The notes below the pieces were generated by a model, which was not told the origin of the DNA, searched no databases, and was given only the letters and a program-made list of their open reading frames with translations. This document shows, in pieces, positions 56,878 through 64,000 of a stretch of DNA of 64,000 nt. Position 1 is the first letter of the stretch; every line of letters starts with the position of its first letter. The stretch comes from Cellulomonas sp. P24 (GTDB lineage Bacteria > Actinomycetota > Actinomycetes > Actinomycetales > Cellulomonadaceae): contig NZ_JAJDFX010000002.1 in assembly GCF_024704385.1 (NCBI RefSeq), forward strand, positions 2,418,001 to 2,482,000. The letters run 5' to 3'. Made by a program: the position numbers and the translations under genes.

Positions 56878-58314
56878 TCATCCCGTCGGCGCGTGCCGCT
56901 CGAGGAACGCGTAGACCTCGGCGTCGTCGACACCGGGGAACGTGCCGCCGGGCAGCGGGGCGAGCACCTGCGCGTGCAGCCGCGCGCTCGGCCACGACTG
57001 CTCGGCCCACCGTGCGCTCAGGTCGATCGGCGGCTGGCGGCAGCACGTCGGGTCGGGGCAGCGGGAGACCGTGTGGCGTGTCGTGTCGCGGCCGCGGAAC
57101 CACTTCGAGTGCACGTACGGCACGCCGACGGTGATCGAGAACTCGCCGGACGTCGTCGCCCCGGTCTGCGCGGTGCACCAGAACGTGCCGGCGGGCGTGT
57201 CCGTGTACTGGTGGAACTCCGTCGCGCGGTCGCGCACGGTGAACGCCATGCGCGACGTCCACTGGCGGCACACGATCTGGCCCTCGATCGCGCCCGTCGG
57301 GTCGGTGGCGAAGCCGACCGCGTCGTTCTCGTACCCCCGGTACAGCGTGCCGTCGTCGCCCACCCGCATGAAGTGCACCGGGATCCCGAGGTGCGCGGTG
57401 GCGAGATTCGTGAAGCGCATGGCCGCGGCCTCGTGCGTGACGCCGAACGCGTCGCGGAAGTCCTCGATCGCGAGGTCACGTTCGCGCTTGGCGGCCTGCA
57501 GCACCTCGACGGCGCGGCCCCGCGGGATGAGGCAGGCCGCGGCGAAGTAGTTGATCTCCATCCGCTGGCGCAGGAAGTCCGCGTAGCTGGCCGGGCGCTC
57601 GTGCGCGAGCACCCGGTGCGCGATCGCCTGCAGAGCGAGGGACCGCAGGCCGTGGCCGCCGGGGATCGAGGCGGGCGGGAGGTAGATGCGCCCGCTCGCG
57701 AGGTCGGTGACGGTGCGCGTCGAGTGCGGGAGGTCCCCGACGTGCAGGATCTGGAAGCCGAGCTGCTCGGCCATCCGGGCGACCGCGCGGTGCGTGAGGG
57801 CGCCGGACGTGTAGCCGGCCGCGCGTGCCATCCGCTCGGCGGCGTCCTCGATGTCCGGGAGGTAGTTGTCGCGTTCGCGCATCCACAGGCGCAGCTCCGT
57901 GTTCGCGCGCCGCGCCTCCTCGGGGGTCGCGATCGACGCGTTCGCGCGGCGGGACAGCTCCTCGTGCAGACCGACGAGGGCCTCGAGGGCCTCGAGCGGC
58001 AGCGTGCGACCGGCGCGTACCGAGGGCAGCCCGAGCCCGGCGTACAGCGTGCTGCCCTGGGCGCGGTCGAGGGCGATCTCGAGGGCGGCGCGGCGGCTGG
58101 GCGGCTCGGTCGCGAGGAGGTCGGAGAGCGCGATGCCGAGGGCGCCGGCGATCGCCTGGAGCAGGGAGATCCGGGGCTCGCGCCGACCGTTCTCGATCAG
58201 GGAGAGCTGGCTCGGTGCGGTGGCGACCGCGGCGCCGAGCTGGTCGAGCGTGAGACCGGCCGCGGTGCGGAAGTGCCGGATGCGACGCCCGAGCGTCAGG
58301 AGATCGGTGGCCAT
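56878..58314 (-). CDS. RamB/ScfR-type XRE regulator with IrrE/ImmA-like and DUF2083 domains
   Basis: A 478-residue regulator. XRE helix-turn-helix (about 8-65): LGRRIRHFRTAAGLTLDQLGAAVATAPSQLSLIENGRREP. A linker leads to an IrrE/ImmA-like region (about 190-290) with ALQAIAHRVLAHERP (His at the zincin-like site) and INYFAAACLIPRG. DUF2083 follows (about 300-470), ending with a possible metal site CPDPTCCRQPP. This architecture matches RamB and short-chain fatty acid regulators that control acetate/propionate metabolism. It is divergent from pckG. A TAGCGT six nt before its ATG suggests a leaderless mRNA. Confidence 0.88.
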   Translation of the reverse strand: MATDLLTLGRRIRHFRTAAGLTLDQLGAAVATAPSQLSLIENGRREPRISLLQAIAGALGIALSDLLATEPPSRRAALEIALDRAQGSTLYAGLGLPSVRAGRTLPLEALEALVGLHEELSRRANASIATPEEARRANTELRLWMRERDNYLPDIEDAAERMARAAGYTSGALTHRAVARMAEQLGFQILHVGDLPHSTRTVTDLASGRIYLPPASIPGGHGLRSLALQAIAHRVLAHERPASYADFLRQRMEINYFAAACLIPRGRAVEVLQAAKRERDLAIEDFRDAFGVTHEAAAMRFTNLATAHLGIPVHFMRVGDDGTLYRGYENDAVGFATDPTGAIEGQIVCRQWTSRMAFTVRDRATEFHQYTDTPAGTFWCTAQTGATTSGEFSITVGVPYVHSKWFRGRDTTRHTVSRCPDPTCCRQPPIDLSARWAEQSWPSARLHAQVLAPLPGGTFPGVDDAEVYAFLERHAPTG

Positions 58315-58320
58315 GGCTTC

Positions 58321-58349
58321 ACGCTAGCGAAAGATCGGTGAATCTTCAC
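58321..58349. promoter_or_regulatory. Divergent regulatory region between the RamB-like gene and pckG
   Basis: Leftward -10-like TAGCGT at 58326-58321 (six nt from ATG 58314). Two overlapping inverted repeats follow: AAGAT-CGGTGA-ATCTT (58331-58346) and GTGAA-TC-TTCAC (58338-58349). Such AT-richer palindromes next to a divergent regulator gene suggest an operator for autoregulation and pckG control. Confidence 0.55.
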
Positions 58350-58436
58350 TCGTGATTCCGGTTGAAGGGTCGCCGGAATCGGACGAAGGTGGAGACCGAG
58401 CGCCGAACCCGACCGCAATCGCACGAGAGGCCCACG

Positions 58437-60278
<1,842 letters not shown>

Positions 60279-60334
60279 CCGCGCACCCCGGCCACCGGAG
60301 CTGCCCACCCGCCACCGGAGCCGTGACGACTCCC

Positions 60335-60395
60335 GTCAACTGGAGCGTTCTGCCGCGACACACCGGCGTGTCGCGAGCGGAACGCTCCAGTTGAC
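60335..60395. repeat. 61-bp palindromic element, copy 2 (between pckG and purD)
   Basis: Starts GTCAACTGGAGCGTTC, core CGCGACAC-ACCGGC-GTGTCGCG, ends GAACGCTCCAGTTGAC. The stem has a mismatch bulge (TGC against CGCT-like) in the middle. It is the same length and plan as the copy at 50972-51032. Here it may act as a bidirectional terminator, but similarity to the coding copy indicates a dispersed repeat family. Confidence 0.85.
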
Positions 60396-60455
60396 GGGGG
60401 GTGGGGTGGGGCGGCCGGGCGTGCGGGGAGGTCGGGGTGAGCGGGTGGTGGCCGT

Positions 60456-60461
60456 TAGGCT
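60456..60461 (+). promoter_or_regulatory. Leaderless -10 of purD
   Basis: TAGGCT ends eight nt before GTG 60470, with no ribosome-binding site between. The promoter lies beyond the palindromic element, so purD is not simply a continuation of pckG. Confidence 0.5.
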
Positions 60462-60469
60462 CAGGGTCC

Positions 60470-61726
60470 GTGAAGATCCTCGTCCTCGGCACCGGTGCTC
60501 GTGAGCACGCCCTCGTTCGGTCGCTTGCGGCAGATGTGCAGGTCAGCGAGCTGCACGCCGCGCCAGGGAACCCTGGCATCGGGGCGGACGCGACCCTGCA
60601 CGCCGTCGATCCGCTGAACGGGGACGCCGTCGCCGCGCTCGCGACCGACCTCGGCGTGGACCTCGTCGTCGTCGGCCCGGAGGCACCGCTCGTCGCCGGG
60701 GTGGCCGACGCCGTCCGCGCCGCCGGGATCGCCTGCTTCGGCCCGAGCCGCGAGGCCGCCGCCCTCGAGGGGTCCAAGGCGTTCGCGAAGGACGTCATGG
60801 CGGCCGCCGCCGTGCCGACCGCGATGGCGCGCGTCTGCACGACCACCGACCAGGTCGCCGAGGCCCTCGACTCCTTCGGGCCGCCGTACGTCGTCAAGGA
60901 GGACGGTCTCGCGGCCGGCAAGGGCGTCGTCGTCACGACCGACCGCGACGAGGCCCTCGCCCACGGGGCGGCGTGCGTCGCGAAGCCCGGCGGCCGGGTG
61001 GTGGTCGAGGAGTACCTCGACGGCCCGGAGGTGTCGCTGTTCTGCCTGACCGACGGGTCGACCGTCGTGCCGCTCGCCCCGGCGCAGGACTTCAAGCGCG
61101 CCCTCGACGGCGACGCCGGACCCAACACCGGCGGCATGGGCGCGTACTCCCCGCTCGACTGGGCGCCTGCCGGGCTGGTCGAGGAGGTCGTGCAGCGGGT
61201 CGCGCAGCCGACCGTCGACGAGATGGCGCGTCGCGGGATCCCGTTCGCCGGGGTGCTGTACGTCGGGCTCGCGCTCACGAGCCGCGGCCTGCGTGTGGTC
61301 GAGTTCAACGCACGCTTCGGCGACCCGGAGACGCAGGTGGTGCTCGCACGGCTGCGCACGCCGCTCGCCGGTCTGCTCCGCGCCGCGGCGACGGGGACGC
61401 TCGGTCTGGTCGAGCCGCTGCGCTGGAGCGACGACGCGGCCGTGACGGTCGTCATTGCGTCCCACGGCTACCCTGTGTCGGCCCGCACCGGGGACCCGAT
61501 CACCGGCATCGACGAGGCCGAGCGTGCGACCGGGGCCCAGGTGCTGCACGCCGGGACGGCGCTCGTGGACGGGGTGCTCGTGTCGGCGGGCGGTCGGGTG
61601 CTGTCCGTCGTCGGCCGCGGCACGGACATCGAGGCGGCCCGGGCGATGGCCTACGCCGCGATCGACCTCATCGAGCTGCCGGGCTCGCACCACCGCACGG
61701 ACATCGCGGCGTCGCCGTCGCGGTGA
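60470..61726 (+). CDS. purD: Phosphoribosylamine-glycine ligase
   Basis: A 418-residue GAR synthetase from GTG 60470 ([19 protein letters not shown]). ATP-grasp regions [23 protein letters not shown] and [18 protein letters not shown] are clear, with [19 protein letters not shown] and [19 protein letters not shown] as family signatures. It attaches glycine to phosphoribosylamine in purine synthesis. An open frame from 60401 would run through the palindromic element and is not used. purC follows after 70 nt. Confidence 0.96.
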   Translation: MKILVLGTGAREHALVRSLAADVQVSELHAAPGNPGIGADATLHAVDPLNGDAVAALATDLGVDLVVVGPEAPLVAGVADAVRAAGIACFGPSREAAALEGSKAFAKDVMAAAAVPTAMARVCTTTDQVAEALDSFGPPYVVKEDGLAAGKGVVVTTDRDEALAHGAACVAKPGGRVVVEEYLDGPEVSLFCLTDGSTVVPLAPAQDFKRALDGDAGPNTGGMGAYSPLDWAPAGLVEEVVQRVAQPTVDEMARRGIPFAGVLYVGLALTSRGLRVVEFNARFGDPETQVVLARLRTPLAGLLRAAATGTLGLVEPLRWSDDAAVTVVIASHGYPVSARTGDPITGIDEAERATGAQVLHAGTALVDGVLVSAGGRVLSVVGRGTDIEAARAMAYAAIDLIELPGSHHRTDIAASPSR

Positions 61727-61796
61727 TCCCGGCCCACGCCAGGTCGACATCCGGTCCGGTGCGTCGTGACGCGTCAGGGTGCGGGAGGATGTGCCC

Positions 61797-62723
61797 GTGA
61801 GCGCGCCACTCGAGCTGACCGGCTGGACCCCCACCTACTCGGGGAAGGTTCGGGACCTCTACGTCCCCGACCTCCCGCCGGGTGTCACGCACCCGCTGGG
61901 CGACGTCGTGCTCGTCGTCGCGAGCGACCGCATCAGTGCGTACGACCACGTGCTCGACACCCTGGTCCCGGACAAGGGTCGCGTCCTGACCCAGCTGAGC
62001 CTGTGGTGGTTCGAGCAGGTCGCGGACCTCGTCCCCAACCACGTGGTGACGGCGGAGGCCGGAGAGCACGGTGTGCCCGCCGCGGTGCTGGGGCGCGCCA
62101 TGATCTGCCGTCGGCTCGAGATGTACCCGGTGGAGTGCGTCGCACGCGGCTATCTCACCGGATCGGGCCTCGTCGAGTACCGCGCAGGCCAGCAGGTGTG
62201 CGGAGTGCCGCTGCCGGCGGGCCTCGTGGACGGCTCGCGGCTCCCGACGCCCATCTTCACGCCGGCGACCAAGGCCGAGCTCGGCGAGCACGACGAGAAC
62301 GTCTCCTTCGACGTCGTCGCGAACCGGATCGGCCTCGAGACCGCGACCCGGCTGCGGGACCTCACGCTCGCGGTGTACTCGCGGGCCGAGAGCATCGCGC
62401 GCGAGCGGGGCGTGATCCTCGCCGACACGAAGCTCGAGTTCGGGCGTGCGATCGACGGACCGGACGCCGGTGCCGTCGTGCTCGGTGACGAGGTGCTGAC
62501 CCCGGACTCGTCGCGGTTCTGGCCGGCCGACACCTGGGCCCCCGGCGGTGCGCAGCCGAGCTTCGACAAGCAGTACGTCCGGGACTGGCTCACGTCGGAC
62601 GCGTCGGGCTGGGACCGCACGGGCGACGCGCCGCCGCCGCCGTTGCCCCCCGAGGTGGTCGAGCGCACCCGCGCGCGCTACCTCGAGGCGTTCGAGCGGC
62701 TGACCGGCCGAGCCGCGCTCTGA
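61797..62723 (+). CDS. purC: Phosphoribosylaminoimidazole-succinocarboxamide synthase
   Basis: A 308-residue SAICAR synthetase from GTG 61797, with GGAGG at 61784-61788 upstream. Markers are YSGKVRDLYVPD, VASDRISAYDHVLDTLVPDKGRVLTQLSLWWF, MICRRLEMYPVECVARGYLTGSG and FDKQYVRDWL near the end. Length is that of the longer, SAICAR-type actinobacterial form. It joins aspartate to CAIR. Together with purD it forms a probable purine operon. Confidence 0.96.
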   Translation: MSAPLELTGWTPTYSGKVRDLYVPDLPPGVTHPLGDVVLVVASDRISAYDHVLDTLVPDKGRVLTQLSLWWFEQVADLVPNHVVTAEAGEHGVPAAVLGRAMICRRLEMYPVECVARGYLTGSGLVEYRAGQQVCGVPLPAGLVDGSRLPTPIFTPATKAELGEHDENVSFDVVANRIGLETATRLRDLTLAVYSRAESIARERGVILADTKLEFGRAIDGPDAGAVVLGDEVLTPDSSRFWPADTWAPGGAQPSFDKQYVRDWLTSDASGWDRTGDAPPPPLPPEVVERTRARYLEAFERLTGRAAL

Positions 62724-64000
62724 TGCCCGGCGGGATGGTCCTCACCGGCGCTCGCGTCGTCGGCACCGACGTGCCCGGTACCCGTCCGATCGGTACCGGC
62801 TCCGGGCTCGTCGACGTCCTCGTGCGCGACGGGCGGATCGTCGCCGTCGCGCCGGACCTCGCCGCCGACCTCCCCCGCAGGTGGCGCGCGTGGACCTCGA
62901 CGGCCGCCCCGTCGTGCCCGGCCTGTGGGACAACCACGTGCACTTCACGCAGTGGGCGCTCGCACGGCAGCGGCTCGACGTCTCCGGGACGACGTCCGCA
63001 GCCGAGGTCGTCCGGCTCGTCGTCGAACGGCTCCGCACGCAGCCGCTCCCGGACGGGGCGACGCTCACGGGGCTCGGGTTCCGGGACGCGCTGTGGTCGG
63101 ACACCCCGTCGGCGGTGCTGCTCGACGACGCGATCGCCGCGGCCGGCCTCCCGCCCGTCCCGGTGGTCCTGATGTCCGGCGACCTGCACTGCGGCTGGCT
63201 GAACACGGCGGCCCTGCGGTCCCCGGCGCTCGCTGCGCACGGTCTCGGCGACCATCCGACCGGGGTGCTCCGCGAGGCGGAGTGGTTCGCCGCGAGCGAG
63301 GACGTCAGCGTCGTGGCCCCCGACGTGCTCGAACGCCTCGTCGACGAGGCTGCGCGTGCCGCCGCGGCGCGGGGCGTCGTCGGCGTCATGGACGTCGAGA
63401 TCGCCGACAACCTGTCCGTGTGGTCACGACGCGTGCAGTCCGGGATCACCTCGCTGCGGGTGTCCGCCGGCGTCTGGCCCGAGCACCTGGACCGGGCCAT
63501 CGCCCGGGAGCTGGCCACCGGCGACGTCCTGCCGGGGACCGACGGGCTCGTGACGATGGGCCCGCTGAAGATCATCGCGGACGGGTCGCTGAACACCCGG
63601 ACGGCGTACTGCCACGACCCGTACCCGGGGCTGACCGGTCCCGAGGCCCGCGGCGTCCTCACCTACGACCTGGACCGGCTCGTGCCGCTGATGACGCAGG
63701 CTGCACGCCACGGCATTGCGTGCGCGATCCACGCGATCGGCGACCGCGCGAACACCGTCGTGCTCGACGCGTTCGAGAAGAGCGGGGCACGCGGTTCCGT
63801 CGAGCACGCGCAGCTCGTCTCCCCCGAGGACGTCCCGCGCTTCGCCGCCCTCGGTGTCGTCGCGTCGGTGCAGCCCGAGCACGCGATGGACGACCGCGAC
63901 GTCGTCGATCGGTACTGGGCGGACCGGGTGGACCGGGCCTACCCGTACCGGGACCTGCTCGAGTCGGGGGCGCAGCTGGCCCTCGGCTCCGACGCACCGG
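62723..64000 (+). CDS. Amidohydrolase family protein (truncated by the window; frameshifted at 62872-62876)
   Basis: The ATG at 62723 overlaps the purC stop. The first 50 residues read GMVLTGARVVGTD..., then VDVLVRDGRIVAVAPDLAADLP, a typical metal-dependent amidohydrolase N-terminus. At a C5 run (62872-62876) the frame shifts. One extra C gives a coherent continuation, VDLDGRPVVPGLWDNHVHFTQW (HxH metal site), then LKIIADGSLNTRTAY, IHAIGDRANTVVLDAF and GSVEHAQLVSPEDV. The layout matches YtcJ-like amidohydrolases. The C-terminus lies past base 64000. The unshifted frame becomes Arg/Ser-rich nonsense. Substrate unknown. Confidence 0.85.
62872..62876 (+). other. One-base frameshift in a C5 homopolymer (amidohydrolase)
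   Basis: Codons CTC-CCC-CGC-AGG lead into nonsense, whereas six C would read CTC-CCC-CCG-CAG-GTG, giving LPPQVARVDLDG. It is the same kind of break, a missing C on the plus strand in a five-base run, as at 12185-12189. Confidence 0.85.

Noticed and set aside
61410-61440. TGGAGCG inside purD as a third copy of the palindromic element
   Set aside because: Only the seven-base match is present; no complementary arm or core follows, so it is coincidental.

Overview
The window is high-GC DNA (roughly 70% or more) with GTG starts, dense head-to-tail overlaps and families typical of Actinobacteria (Septum_form, DUF2510, DUF4190, DUF3151, LemA, HspR/HAIR control of clpB, leaderless genes). A GH3 beta-glucosidase, a chemotaxis receptor and GTP-dependent PEP carboxykinase suggest a motile, plant-polymer-using actinomycete, plausibly Cellulomonas-like. 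The genus is an inference. No rRNA, tRNA, IS element, CRISPR array or prophage integrase was seen.

Region 1 (1-25,000) is most of an extracellular/cytoplasmic contractile injection system (eCIS, PVC/Afp-like) locus, entering mid-operon. Rightward come a spike fragment, gp25-like wedge, baseplate J-like protein, tail protein I-like protein and a zinc-ribbon membrane protein. A complete AmmeMemoRadiSam trio (MEMO1, AMMECR1, radical SAM) and a small membrane protein follow. A leftward operon (19388 to 7760) encodes a DUF4255 (Pvc16-like) protein and three very large single-pass membrane proteins: two Ig-like N-terminal domains, one membrane helix, then many carboxypeptidase-regulatory-like repeats. 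The last is split by a one-base homopolymer frameshift. Rightward again are the eCIS AAA+ ATPase, a two-zincin DUF4157 protein that looks like a cargo effector, and a small acidic partner. A DUF4280 PAAR-like tip and a lipoprotein face them. Two leftward promoters share a 21-bp motif at the same spacing from a -10-like hexamer, suggesting co-regulation.

Region 2 (25,200-46,800) is mixed housekeeping: an orphan LacI regulator, small proteins including an unlisted 39-residue acidic one, MarR, alpha/beta hydrolase, clpB with a HAIR operator, UPF0303, GH3 beta-glucosidase, Septum_form/DUF4190 membrane proteins, exonuclease III, SDR, pyrE, a LemA pair, a YwiC-like protein, NagD-like phosphatase, DedA, an ABC-2 exporter, a SpoU/TrmH methyltransferase and class II aldolase with a strong terminator.

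Region 3 (46,800-52,300) is a signalling and efflux block lying between fba and the DUF3151-purA genes: STAS antagonist, PAS-GAF-SpoIIE-HATPase switch protein, MFS exporter with divergent TetR and a palindromic operator, and a second STAS protein.

Region 4 (52,300-64,000) holds DUF3151, a chemotaxis receptor, purA, an acetyltransferase, a RamB/ScfR-type regulator divergent from pckG, then purD, purC and an amidohydrolase that runs off the end and carries a second one-base C-tract frameshift.

Dispersed features include two copies of a 61-bp palindrome, three 15-17-bp tandem repeats just after genes, and at least eight leaderless promoters with a TAGNNT-like -10 placed 6-8 nt before the start codon.
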